This document shows positions 9,449-18,303 of a stretch of 46,902 nt of DNA, in pieces. The position numbers were made by a program, and so were the translations under genes. The notes below the pieces were generated by a model. The model saw only the letters and a program-made list of their open reading frames with translations, was not told the DNA's origin and did not search any database. How positions within the stretch are numbered: the stretch's first letter is position 1; each line of letters starts with the position of its first letter. The stretch is taken from assembly GCA_903917705.1 (NCBI GenBank), contig CAIXBQ010000128.1:1-46902 (forward strand). The letters run 5' to 3'. Source of the stretch: an uncultured Verrucomicrobia subdivision 3 bacterium. GTDB lineage: Bacteria; Verrucomicrobiota; Verrucomicrobiia; Limisphaerales; UBA11358.

Positions 9449-10386
9449 TACACGCCTCCTTTGGTGACATTCATGAAGATGTCTTCTAGATTCGCCTTGG
9501 TCTGGCGGAATTCGATGATCTTGTACCGTTTTGCGATCAGCCCGCCCAGGATGTCGCACGCAGCCGACTCGTCGCCGGTCAGTTCAAAATGAATTTCGTT
9601 TGCCACGTCGCGGGCGTTCACCACAAACGGCGTCTGCAACAGTTCCTTGAGCAGTTGCGGATTCTGGTGGTGGTTGCCTTCGAGCAGGCGGATGGCCACC
9701 GTGCGACGCGGCGCGCTTTTCTTGAGCACGTCGTCGATCGTGCCGGTCTCCAGGATTTTGCCCCGTTCAATGATGACCACGCCATTGCAGATTTCCGTCA
9801 GCTCGGTGAGAATGTGCGAGCTGATGAGAATCGCTTTCTTGCGCTCCGCCAGTAGCATCAGTAATTCGCGCAATTCCACGCGGGCGCGCGGATCGAGGCC
9901 GGCGGCGGGCTCGTCCAGGATCAGGACGTCCGGGTCATAAACCAGCGCCCGACCCAGGCTGACGCGCTGCTTCATGCCTTTGGAAAGCGCCTTGAGATGC
10001 TTCTCCCGGATGCCGGTGACATTCGTGAACTCTTCAATTGCCTCGATCGCCTGCGTCCGCTTTTTGCCGCGCAGCCCGTAGGCCCGCGCGTAAAAATCCA
10101 GATACTCATGGACGGTGATATCCGCGTGCGCCGGCAGCGTGTCTGGCACATAACCGACCGCGCGCCGCGCCAGCTCCGGCTCTTCGCAAACGGAAATGCC
10201 GTTCAGCAGGATGTCGCCCTGCGTCGGCTCCTCGATCGTGGCAATGATTCGCATCGTCGTGGTCTTGCCGGCGCCATTCGGCCCGACAAACCCGAACACA
10301 TGGCCGGAATCAAACGAGAACGTGATGTCGTCCACCGCCACGGTCTTGCCGAATTCTTTCCGCAGGTTTTTGACTTGGACTTTCAT
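9448..10386 (-). CDS. ABC transporter ATP-binding protein
   Basis: Complete nucleotide-binding subunit of 312 residues. Walker A is GPNGAGKT at residues 35-42, the signature motif reads LSKGMKQRVSLGRAL, and Walker B is DVLILDEPAAGLDP followed by the switch histidine in SSHILTE. The C-terminal 90 residues are the extra domain common in CcmA/NatA/GldA-type exporters. The start ATG overlaps the stop of the preceding 767-codon gene (ATGA) and its stop overlaps the permease start, so the three are translationally linked. It energises the permease next door from the cytoplasmic side. Confidence 0.93.
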   Translation of the reverse strand: MKVQVKNLRKEFGKTVAVDDITFSFDSGHVFGFVGPNGAGKTTTMRIIATIEEPTQGDILLNGISVCEEPELARRAVGYVPDTLPAHADITVHEYLDFYARAYGLRGKKRTQAIEAIEEFTNVTGIREKHLKALSKGMKQRVSLGRALVYDPDVLILDEPAAGLDPRARVELRELLMLLAERKKAILISSHILTELTEICNGVVIIERGKILETGTIDDVLKKSAPRRTVAIRLLEGNHHQNPQLLKELLQTPFVVNARDVANEIHFELTGDESAACDILGGLIAKRYKIIEFRQTKANLEDIFMNVTKGGV

Positions 10387-12662
10387 TTGACTTCGGCCGC
10401 TTCAAGGTTTCCATAAACCACCGCCGAACTCTTGGTGCGTTTCGCGCTGGCGGCCGGGCCAAGCGCGTTTTCAATGAACGGATTTCCGTCCAGCACGGCG
10501 ATGTAACTGTTGGGCGTGAGAAATCTGCCGGCGCCCCCGGCCAGCGGGTCCGTCCGGGCGGCGTAGGTGAGTTCACGCAGCAGCCCGCCCGCCCCGGTTT
10601 TGTCCGCCGCAGGCTGCGCCGGCGACGGGATCAGACCGGCTTTCTGTCCGGCGGCAACCCCCGTCGCGGCATACAGGTTCATCTCCGCATCGGCGACCCA
10701 GAGCGATTTGATCGGGGCGCTCAGGCCGTTGACGATTTGCAGTTTTCCGTTCTCGTTCAAAATCTGGATGCGTTCGCGGCGCGTCTCTGATTTCCGCAGG
10801 TGAAAATGGGCCGGCACCCGCGCCGAAATCCAGCCGTGCTGCAGATGCTGCGACTGCGTCCAGTCGACTTCCCGCGAAGTTCCCGAACCATAGCCCCGGG
10901 ACACCAACGGCGTCGCCTCGGTTTCGTAATCGAAACGCAGGCCGCCGCTTGGTGTCAGCGGACAATAAAAAGCCGTTGCGCCGATGGTCGTTGCGTGGTG
11001 GCTGGCTTGGTCGATCACCGTCAAACCCGCGATGCGGGTGTCGGGCGTGATCCCTTCACGCACCAGGCTGTACGCGAAGACAATCAGCGTCGTCACCAGG
11101 GAAATCGCCGGAATCGTCCACAGCATCCAGGTCCGGCGCTGGCGCCGGTTGAGCAGGTATATGTTTACCGGCCCGATGATGATGATGAACGCGAGCATGA
11201 TCACGACGATGCCGCGCGTGGGAATTTTCAGGTTTTCAACCACGGGCATCGCGGCATTGGCGGCCCCGCTGTCCGCGGGCAGGGTCTGCCAGTAGCGCGC
11301 GGAACCGCGCACCGCGTCGCGCAGTCGCTGGCGGTCCTGATCCCCCAGCCCAGCCGGATTATCCGCCCCGAACAAAAAGCCGCTGCCAAAACCGATTTCG
11401 TATTCCGCCCCACCCGGCAGCTTTTTCATCCGCGCCGGCTGCCACGCCGCCGGCAGGTCTTTTTTCCCGAGCAGTACGATGTTACCGCCGGCATGCACAT
11501 AATCTCCCAGCGCGGCAAAAATCGCCGGCGACATCGCCGCCAGGTCCGCCGCGTTGAGCACCATGGCGTCAAACGGCGTGTAGGCCAGCCAGTTTTCGCT
11601 CCACTCTGAAACCGGCGACTCGGCGCGCAAGGTCTCAATGGTTTCCGCCCCCGATCCGGCCGGCCGGTAACCCGGTGGATACGTGGTGGTCCCCGCCGGG
11701 GTGGTATTCTCGCTGCTGGCGCGCGCGGTGGCTGCCCACTGGCTGCCCGCCGGGCCGGAGATTTGCACTCCATCAATGGCGATGACATGGGGCGACATCG
11801 TCCCAAAATCAATCCGCACGGTTTTCACCGGCGCGGCGGTGGGCGGAAAAGTAAACTCCGCGTTCCAGCCCTGGCCGTGGTCCGAAATGTTTTTCCCCGC
11901 TGACATCAAGGCTGTCAGCAGATTCGTCCCGGAATCGGCGGTTAACGTGATGCTCCCGGTCCTCAGCGGCGCTTGGATGCTGTGGATGGTGATTTTCTCC
12001 GCGGTCTGGGTCGGCACATAATCCACTTCCAGCCATTGGCCGCTGCCGGATCGCGGGTTCGGCATCCAGGCCGCTGAAAGATCTTTGCGCCCGCTGCGGA
12101 ATGCTCCCGGCGCACCGGCCGCCTGCGCCGCCGGACTGGCGGCGCCCCGCACTGTGCCCGCGACGGCTTCGGGATTGATCATGCTTTGCACCGCGTCAAA
12201 ATCCAGGCTGCGGCTGACGAATACCGTCGCCGCCTCGCCGCGTGAATTAAAATTACAATGGCCGTTCGCGTTCGGCGCCATGATCAGCCCCTCGCGGCGC
12301 CCGTCCACCTCCACCCGGATTTGGCTGTCCCCGTTCGCCGGCAACGGCGGCTGCAGCAATGGCACGATCTCGCGCGCCTCCGGTTCCAGTTTCACCGTGC
12401 GCGCCAGCCGCCCGAGACTGTTGCCGTTGTTCCACGCGTTGTTCGGGAACGTGAGCGTCACGCTGTGCGTTTTGCTGTGCGAATGGTTTTCCAGCGTCAC
12501 GCGCATCTCGCCGTAGCCGTGGAACGTGTTGCCGGTGTACATCGCCGCCGCCGACACGGAAATGTCGCCAAACTCCTCCGCCGCCCGCAGCAGGGTCGTG
12601 ACCGCCAGCAAGGCGGTGAAAACCGCCCGCCGTCCCGGGAAAAACATTCGCGCCCTTTCCAT
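10383..12662 (-). CDS. Exported membrane protein with discoidin-like region, ABC exporter partner
   Basis: The start is placed at the ATG at 12662, one base after the MoxR stop; a second ATG follows five codons later (12647). The N-terminus (FTALLAVTTLLRAAEEF) is a signal peptide. An immunoglobulin-like segment follows (MRVTLENHSHSKTHSVTLTF), then at roughly residues 190-330 a galactose-binding/discoidin-like region (SGQWLEVDYVPTQTAEKITI), then an amidotransferase-fold-like region (GNIVLLGKKDLPAAW). Two spans near the middle (GIVVIMLAFIIIIGPVNIYL and the WTIPAISLVTTLIVFAY stretch) precede a C-terminal beta-rich part. It resembles accessory subunits encoded next to ABC-2 exporters, but I do not recognise a named family. 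Probable role is an extracytoplasmic partner of the ABC pair. Confidence 0.7.
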   Translation of the reverse strand: MERARMFFPGRRAVFTALLAVTTLLRAAEEFGDISVSAAAMYTGNTFHGYGEMRVTLENHSHSKTHSVTLTFPNNAWNNGNSLGRLARTVKLEPEAREIVPLLQPPLPANGDSQIRVEVDGRREGLIMAPNANGHCNFNSRGEAATVFVSRSLDFDAVQSMINPEAVAGTVRGAASPAAQAAGAPGAFRSGRKDLSAAWMPNPRSGSGQWLEVDYVPTQTAEKITIHSIQAPLRTGSITLTADSGTNLLTALMSAGKNISDHGQGWNAEFTFPPTAAPVKTVRIDFGTMSPHVIAIDGVQISGPAGSQWAATARASSENTTPAGTTTYPPGYRPAGSGAETIETLRAESPVSEWSENWLAYTPFDAMVLNAADLAAMSPAIFAALGDYVHAGGNIVLLGKKDLPAAWQPARMKKLPGGAEYEIGFGSGFLFGADNPAGLGDQDRQRLRDAVRGSARYWQTLPADSGAANAAMPVVENLKIPTRGIVVIMLAFIIIIGPVNIYLLNRRQRRTWMLWTIPAISLVTTLIVFAYSLVREGITPDTRIAGLTVIDQASHHATTIGATAFYCPLTPSGGLRFDYETEATPLVSRGYGSGTSREVDWTQSQHLQHGWISARVPAHFHLRKSETRRERIQILNENGKLQIVNGLSAPIKSLWVADAEMNLYAATGVAAGQKAGLIPSPAQPAADKTGAGGLLRELTYAARTDPLAGGAGRFLTPNSYIAVLDGNPFIENALGPAASAKRTKSSAVVYGNLEAAEVK

Positions 12663-12663
12663 T

Positions 12664-13698
12664 TTATGCCGTGGCCAGCTCCACATCCTTTGGCAGGTTC
12701 AATCCGGTTTCGTCCAGCTGTCCCAGCAGTTCCGTGACCAGTTTCGACGTCGTCATCCGGTCAAAACGCGCCTGGTAATTCAGGATCAACCGGTGGTTCA
12801 ACACCGGTTGGGCGACAACTTTCACATCTTCGAAGCCGACGCTCGGCCGGCCGGCAACCAGCGCATTGGCGCGGGCTCCCTCCGCGATCGCGATCGCCGC
12901 GCGCGGCGATGCGCCGTAGCTGACGTATTTATTGACCGGCCCGGTCGCTTCCGTGCCGCCGGGATGCGTCGCCGAGACCAGCCGCGCGATGTAACGCGAG
13001 ACCGGCCGGGGCAGATAAATCCGGCCCATCGTTTGAAACAGCGTCTCCAGCTCACCGCGCTCCATCTGCCATGTCGGCGCCGGCAGCTCGCCCCGCCGGC
13101 GGCCGGAGATGATTTCATCAAGCACCCCCGCGTCCACGCTGTCGAACATCACGCGGAATAAAAACCGGTCCAGCTGGGCCTCAGGCAGCGGATAGGTGCC
13201 TTCCAGTTCGATCGGGTTCTGGCTCGCCAGGACAAAAAACGGCTGCGGCAGCGGCCGTGTGGTGCCCAGCAGGGTCACGCAGTTCTCCTGCATCGTTTCC
13301 AGCATGGCCGACTGCGTCTTGGGCGAGGCCCGGTTGATTTCATCGGCCAGCAGGATGTTGGTGAACACCGGGCCGGGCTGGAACAGCAACTCCCGTTTGC
13401 CGGAACTTGTTTCCTGCAAAATATGGGTGCCCAGAACATCGCCCGGCATCAGGTCAGGGGTGAACTGGATGCGCTTGAAATCGAGCTTGAGGATCTGGCC
13501 GATGGTTTTGACGAGCGCGGTCTTCCCCAGGCCGGGCAGACCCTCGAGCAGAATATGCCCGCGCGATAAAATACCGATCAGCACCAGCCGGTGCACTTCC
13601 TGGCGGCCCAGCAGTATCCGGTCGAGCTGCTCCAGGGTTTTGCGCGCCAGCTCGGCAGCGGGCTGTAGTTCCTCGGGTTTGAGAATGGGGTCAGGCAT
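12664..13698 (-). CDS. MoxR-family AAA+ ATPase
   Basis: 344 residues with the full MoxR pattern: Walker A GLPGLGKT at residues 53-60, the FKRIQFTPDLMPGDVLGT stretch, Walker B LLADEINRASPKTQ, sensor region ASQNPIELEGTYPLPEAQLD and the C-terminal lid with SPRAAIAIAEGARA. MoxR ATPases act as chaperones that load metal or insert partners into complexes with VWA proteins, fitting the DUF58 and two VWA proteins downstream. It lies 33 bp after the coiled-coil membrane protein gene. Cytoplasmic. Assignment is firm; the client complex is inferred. Confidence 0.93.
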   Translation of the reverse strand: MPDPILKPEELQPAAELARKTLEQLDRILLGRQEVHRLVLIGILSRGHILLEGLPGLGKTALVKTIGQILKLDFKRIQFTPDLMPGDVLGTHILQETSSGKRELLFQPGPVFTNILLADEINRASPKTQSAMLETMQENCVTLLGTTRPLPQPFFVLASQNPIELEGTYPLPEAQLDRFLFRVMFDSVDAGVLDEIISGRRRGELPAPTWQMERGELETLFQTMGRIYLPRPVSRYIARLVSATHPGGTEATGPVNKYVSYGASPRAAIAIAEGARANALVAGRPSVGFEDVKVVAQPVLNHRLILNYQARFDRMTTSKLVTELLGQLDETGLNLPKDVELATA

Positions 13699-13731
13699 AA
13701 TTAAATTTTTGTTTCATCATCAGATCCGGCT

Positions 13732-15126
13732 TCATTTTCCATCGCGCTTGAAAAATGTCTGCACCGTCTGCCGGTGCTCCGGCAGGATCACCTGCGCATG
13801 GGCCGAGCCGCCGCTGGCGGCGGCGTTGTCCAGCGCGCCATGCCCGGCGGCGATGTCATTGGCGCTCAACTCCGGCGCCGCCTTGCTCACCCCGACGAGT
13901 TGCGCATCGGACAGATGCGCCGGCGGCGGCAGGGCGTGTTCCTGGAATTTCTGGTCCTTCTCGGACGTGTCGTTATCCCACAGCATCGGGGCCGGCGGCC
14001 CGCCCCCGCCCGGACCGCCCCGGCCCAGACGCATGCCTTCGGCCAGCGCGACGGCATTGCAGCCATTCGTGCAGGTGGACAGGTAATCCGCCAGCGCGCC
14101 GGGATTATGGCACTGCCCGGCGTTCTGACATTTTGCCAGCGTCGCCGCATCGATCATCTTGAGGCTCGCCAGGTTGCTGACCGTGAGGCCGAGGGAATTT
14201 TTATTGAACTCGAGCGCCTTCATCAGCTTGTCCATCTGCTCCTTATTCAAGCCGTTGAGGCCGGCCAGCAGTTCCGGCGGAATCTTCCCGTTCAAAATAC
14301 CCTCCTCCAATTTCGCGGCGTTCAGCATAGCCGCCAGATCCTGCGCCGCCTGCGCCGCGGTGGCCTCCGTCATGCCCGCCTCGGCGGCCTCCTGCATCGC
14401 CTTCGCCAGCGTCTCAGCCTGCGCGAGCGATTCCGTTTTGGCTACCGCTTCCTCCGCCGCCTGTTTCGCGGCGTCGGCATTCGCCTGCTTGACATGGTCG
14501 AGCGCCTCCCAGGTTTTGTTGGGGTCGTAACCGGAAGAATCTTTTTGGATCTGCGACAGCTGCCTCTGCAATTCGTCCGCTTTTTTCTCGTCCACGATCT
14601 TTTCCTGCGCGAGCGTTTTCACCTCGACTTGGAGTTGCCCGACCAGTTGTCCGATTTCAAGCGAGTGATTGCTTCTCAATTGGGTCAGCCTTTCCGGCAG
14701 CAGCTGCGCCGTGGCCGCAAATAATGCCGATAGCCCGAGCAGCAGCAGCGGTCGCGCGCTGTGCCAGTGAAATTTCGGCACCGCCGCTTCCGGTAACTGC
14801 GCCTGCCACGCGCTCATGTCCGCCGCCTCCTCCGCCATGATCACTCCGCCGCAGGCATTCAGCCGGTCGTAATTGGCGCGAACCTTGGCAAATCCGGGCA
14901 GTCGGCGGCGCCCCCGCAGCACCACCAGCATGGCAATGGGCGCAAAGCCCAATAACCCGGTCGCAAGCCATTCTGTGTGTTGCACCCGGGCAATCCTCAT
15001 CGCCAGAACAAACACTCCCCAGACGAAAAACCAGACCGTCGCCGTTTGCACCACCGCCCGCAGTGCCAGCAGATATTCAAGCTTTCGGGCAAATGCTTGC
15101 AACGCTGCTGGATGAGAGGATTTCAT
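13732..15126 (-). CDS. Membrane-anchored coiled-coil protein, first gene of the MoxR/VWA operon
   Basis: No named family recognised. The N-terminal 150 residues hold three hydrophobic segments (VVQTATVWFFVWGVFVLAM; LATGLLGFAPIAMLVVL; the ARPLLLLGLSALFAATAQLL region). A long alanine/glutamate/lysine-rich helical stretch follows (about residues 160-300), consistent with a coiled coil. Next is a short region with four cysteines (CQNAGQCHNPG and CTNGC), then a glycine/proline-rich linker. The overall plan resembles DUF4175-like proteins found with bat operons, which I infer rather than recognise. Start: ATG 15126 preferred; a GTG at 15135 with AGGA just upstream is an alternative. Being first, its 5' side (15127-15341) should hold the operon promoter. 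Confidence 0.7.
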   Translation of the reverse strand: MKSSHPAALQAFARKLEYLLALRAVVQTATVWFFVWGVFVLAMRIARVQHTEWLATGLLGFAPIAMLVVLRGRRRLPGFAKVRANYDRLNACGGVIMAEEAADMSAWQAQLPEAAVPKFHWHSARPLLLLGLSALFAATAQLLPERLTQLRSNHSLEIGQLVGQLQVEVKTLAQEKIVDEKKADELQRQLSQIQKDSSGYDPNKTWEALDHVKQANADAAKQAAEEAVAKTESLAQAETLAKAMQEAAEAGMTEATAAQAAQDLAAMLNAAKLEEGILNGKIPPELLAGLNGLNKEQMDKLMKALEFNKNSLGLTVSNLASLKMIDAATLAKCQNAGQCHNPGALADYLSTCTNGCNAVALAEGMRLGRGGPGGGGPPAPMLWDNDTSEKDQKFQEHALPPPAHLSDAQLVGVSKAAPELSANDIAAGHGALDNAAASGGSAHAQVILPEHRQTVQTFFKRDGK

Positions 15127-15341
15127 GGCCGTCACCAGTCCTGGACCGATGTCGCTTTAATCCCTGTTTGCAGGTTTGGCCAATGCATGGCAGAACAAAT
15201 AAACTGATTGCTCCTGGGTCACAATCACATTTTACAATAATCATTACCGTTCTCGTGCGAGGCGCTCTTTGCCCGTTGGGGCCTCCTCAACTGCCGCTTG
15301 CCGGGATTGAAATTACCATTAGACTCAATCCCATTAAAGCC

Positions 15342-18263
15342 ATGAACAAAGCCCCCCTGCTCGGTATTCTCCTGTTTGCCCAATTCCTCCCGGTGCTGGC
15401 CGCTGATGCGCCCCGCTCCCGCGATTCATTTAATGCGGATTGGCGTTTTGCCCGGTTCGGCTCGATGCCGGACGGTTCCAGACTGCTGGAGCCGGGCGGC
15501 GGCGGCTGGAGCATCACCGCCACCGCCTCCAGCGAGGAAAAGGACAAGGGTAATCTCGCCGAAAACGCCGTGGACGGCGATCCGGGCACCCGCTGGTGCG
15601 CCGCCGGCGCCGGCAGTCCCCAGTGGCTGCAATTGGAACTTGGCCAGCCCCGGCTCATCAGCCGCGCCGAGATCCAATGGGAGAACCCGGAATTGAAATA
15701 TGAGTTTGATGTCCGCGGCAGTCTGGATGGCAAGGCTTGGCAGCCGTTGCCTGCCACCGCGCGCTTTGTGAGAGTAAACATCACCGCCCTGCCCGCCGGC
15801 CGGTGGGCCAGCCTCTCCGAAGTCCAGCTTTTCGACGGCGCTGGGAAGCTCATCCTGAACCGGAGGCTCGCTGCCGGGCAATCGCCGGAGGCGTCCGCCT
15901 TTGACGATTCCTCCTGGCGCCGCCTCGACGTGCCGCACGACTGGGCCATCGAAGGACCATTCCGTTACGACCTTGAGGGCAACACCGGCAAGCTGCCGTG
16001 GAAAGGCATCGGCTGGTATCGCAAACATTTCACGGTGCCCGCCGCCGACGCGGGCAAGCGCATCGCCGTGGAATTCGACGGCGCGATGGCCAACGCCAAA
16101 GTCTGGCTCAACGGCGAATATATCGGCGGCTGGCCATATGGCTATCAGGGGTTCCAGCTCGACCTGACCGGCAAGATCAAGTTCGGCGCGGAAAACGTCC
16201 TGGCCGTGCGGCTCGACACGGAGAAATGGGGTTCGCGCTGGTATCCCGGCGCGGGCATTTACCGCAACGTCTGGCTGGTGAAAACCGCACCGGTCCGCAT
16301 TGCTCAGTGGGGAGTTGATATTACAACACCCGAGGTGAGTGCCGCTGAGGCAAAAATTGCTGTGGGTGTGACGCTGGAAAACCCGTCTGCCGGCAGCGCC
16401 AAAGTTTCCGCAACCACCGAGATTTTCGAGCTGGATAATCAACAGCGCCGGGCCGGGAAACCGGCTGCCTGGCAGGGGCACAAGCAGGATTCGCCTCTGC
16501 TCGCGGCGGGTGCGGTTCGCACTGATAAAACTGAGATTCTCCTGGAAAAGCCCAGGCTCTGGAGCATCGATTCGCCGAACCTTTATCTGGCGGTGACCAC
16601 GGTTAGCCAGAACGGCCAGGTCGTTGATCAGGTTGAAACCCCGTTTGGCGTCCGCTCGATTGAATTCACGCACGCCGACGGGTTTCATCTCAACGGCAAG
16701 CGCGTCCAGCTTTACGGCACCTGCAACCATCACGACCTCGGCGCGCTCGGCGCGGCCTTCAACACCCGGGCGATGGAACGCGAGTTGCAAATCCTGCGGG
16801 ATCTGGGCTGCAACGCGCTCCGCACCTCGCACAATCCGCCCGCGCCGGAGTTTCTCGACCTCGCCGACAAAATGGGCTTCGTTGTGATGTGCGAGGCATT
16901 CGATTGCTGGAAGAGCGGCAAGACAGCAAACGATTACGCGCGGCTGTATCCGCTGTGGCGCACGAACGATTTGCAGGCGATGGTGCGCCATTTCCGCAAC
17001 CATCCGAGCATCGTCATCTGGAGCACCGGCAACGAGGTCAGCGAGCAGGGCACGCTCAATCCCGCCAAGGAACTGCGCGACATCGTCCACGCCGTGGACC
17101 CGACGCGGCCGGTTTCCGCCGGCGTCTGGGACGGCGCCGCCAAAAGCGAGTTCCGCAATGGCGTGGACATCCAGGGCCTGAATTACGCCATTGGCACCTA
17201 CGGCCGACTGCTGGCTTTTCCCGGCAACGAAACCAAGCCGTTCTACGCCAGCGAATCCTCCTCCTGCATCAGCTCGCGCGGCGAATACTTTTTCCCCGTG
17301 AAGCGCGGCAATCCTTCGCGTGTGAATTTTCAGATTTCATCCTACGACGTGGATGCGCCCGGCTGGGCGTGCACGCCGGACGAGGAATTTTCCGCGCTCG
17401 ACCACAATCCCGGTTTCGCCGGCGAATTTGTCTGGACCGGATTTGATTATCTCGGCGAGCCGACTCCCTACAATGCCGACCTGAGCAATCTGCTTAATAT
17501 CCACGATCAGGACCCCGCCAAAATGGCGGCGATGAAGCAGGAATTGGAGCAGTTTGGCAAAATCCGCTGCCCCTCGCGCAGCAGCTATTTCGGCATCGTG
17601 GACCTCGCCGGCTTCCCGAAGGACCGTTATTACATCTATCAGGCGCGCTGGCGGCCGGACTTCCCCATGGCGCACATCCTGCCGCATTGGAACTGGCCGG
17701 AGCGCGTCGGTCAGGTCACGCCGGTTCACGTTTATACGAGCGGCGACGAGGCGGAGTTGTTCCTCAACGGCAAATCGCTCGGCCGGAAAACAAAAGGACA
17801 ATTCGAATACCGCCTCCGCTGGGACGACGTGGTTTATCAGCCCGGCGAGCTGAAAGTCGTCGCTTACAAGAACGGCAAGCCATGGGCGACCGACGTGACA
17901 AAAACCACCGGCGAACCCGCAAAACTTGCACTGTCTGCCGACCGCGCCAGCATCACCACCGACGGCGCGGATTTGTCCTATGTCACCGTCCGCATCATCG
18001 ACGCGGCTGGCCTGACCGTTCCGCGCTCGCACAATCTGGTGAAATTTTCCCTGGCTGGTCCCGGCGAAATTGTCGCGGTGGACAATGGCGATGCCACCAG
18101 TTTTGAACCGTTCCAGGCGGTCCAGCATTCCGCCTACAACGGGCTCTGTCTTGTGATTGTCCGCGCCAAACCCGGCCCGGCGGGAACCCTCACCCTTAAA
18201 GCCGCCTCGACCGGCCTAGCGGACGCCGTGGTCAAGATTCGCACCGGCGCTACGGTCCCCTGA
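15342..18263 (+). CDS. Secreted glycoside hydrolase family 2 enzyme with inserted discoidin-like domain
   Basis: The ATG at 15342 is chosen because it opens a signal peptide (MNKAPLLGILLFAQFLPVLA, cleavage expected after VLAAD). The GH2 N-terminal sugar-binding domain begins DSFNADWRFARFG, is interrupted at about residues 50-170 by an F5/8 type C (CBM32-like) module, and resumes at FDDSSWRRLDVPHDW (about 187). The immunoglobulin-like domain and TIM barrel follow, with proton donor Glu565 in STGNEVSEQG and probable nucleophile Glu638 in YASESSS. The C-terminal 250 residues are beta-sandwich domains of the DUF4982/Ig type. GH2 covers beta-galactosidase, mannosidase and glucuronidase activities; beta-galactosidase-like is the best guess. 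Acts outside the cytoplasm on oligosaccharides. Confidence 0.88.
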   Translation: MNKAPLLGILLFAQFLPVLAADAPRSRDSFNADWRFARFGSMPDGSRLLEPGGGGWSITATASSEEKDKGNLAENAVDGDPGTRWCAAGAGSPQWLQLELGQPRLISRAEIQWENPELKYEFDVRGSLDGKAWQPLPATARFVRVNITALPAGRWASLSEVQLFDGAGKLILNRRLAAGQSPEASAFDDSSWRRLDVPHDWAIEGPFRYDLEGNTGKLPWKGIGWYRKHFTVPAADAGKRIAVEFDGAMANAKVWLNGEYIGGWPYGYQGFQLDLTGKIKFGAENVLAVRLDTEKWGSRWYPGAGIYRNVWLVKTAPVRIAQWGVDITTPEVSAAEAKIAVGVTLENPSAGSAKVSATTEIFELDNQQRRAGKPAAWQGHKQDSPLLAAGAVRTDKTEILLEKPRLWSIDSPNLYLAVTTVSQNGQVVDQVETPFGVRSIEFTHADGFHLNGKRVQLYGTCNHHDLGALGAAFNTRAMERELQILRDLGCNALRTSHNPPAPEFLDLADKMGFVVMCEAFDCWKSGKTANDYARLYPLWRTNDLQAMVRHFRNHPSIVIWSTGNEVSEQGTLNPAKELRDIVHAVDPTRPVSAGVWDGAAKSEFRNGVDIQGLNYAIGTYGRLLAFPGNETKPFYASESSSCISSRGEYFFPVKRGNPSRVNFQISSYDVDAPGWACTPDEEFSALDHNPGFAGEFVWTGFDYLGEPTPYNADLSNLLNIHDQDPAKMAAMKQELEQFGKIRCPSRSSYFGIVDLAGFPKDRYYIYQARWRPDFPMAHILPHWNWPERVGQVTPVHVYTSGDEAELFLNGKSLGRKTKGQFEYRLRWDDVVYQPGELKVVAYKNGKPWATDVTKTTGEPAKLALSADRASITTDGADLSYVTVRIIDAAGLTVPRSHNLVKFSLAGPGEIVAVDNGDATSFEPFQAVQHSAYNGLCLVIVRAKPGPAGTLTLKAASTGLADAVVKIRTGATVP

Positions 18264-18302
18264 TGGCCGGCAGCGCGGCTTTCAACTGGTTCACACAATC
18301 GA
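18264..18302 (-). pseudogene. Fossil fragment of a response-regulator receiver domain
   Basis: The 40-bp spacer between the convergent GH2 and nagB genes reads on the minus strand as IDCVNQLKAALPAI. The NarL-type regulator at 23670-24311 has IECVRQLKAALPAL in its receiver domain. At the DNA level, 18266-18289 is identical to 24070-24093 over 24 bases, and the next 13 bases match at nine positions. A shared 24-mer is not expected by chance within 47 kb. Both copies lie on the minus strand. The fragment is flanked directly by the two stop codons, so it is a scar rather than a gene. It could be a remnant of a lost paralogue or a short copied patch. Confidence 0.55.
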
Positions 18303-18303
18303 T

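Noticed and set aside
15208..15238. TTGCTC / TACAAT promoter-like pair before the GH2 gene
   Set aside because: Spacing of 19 bp is too long and the first box is weak; only TACAAT is convincing.
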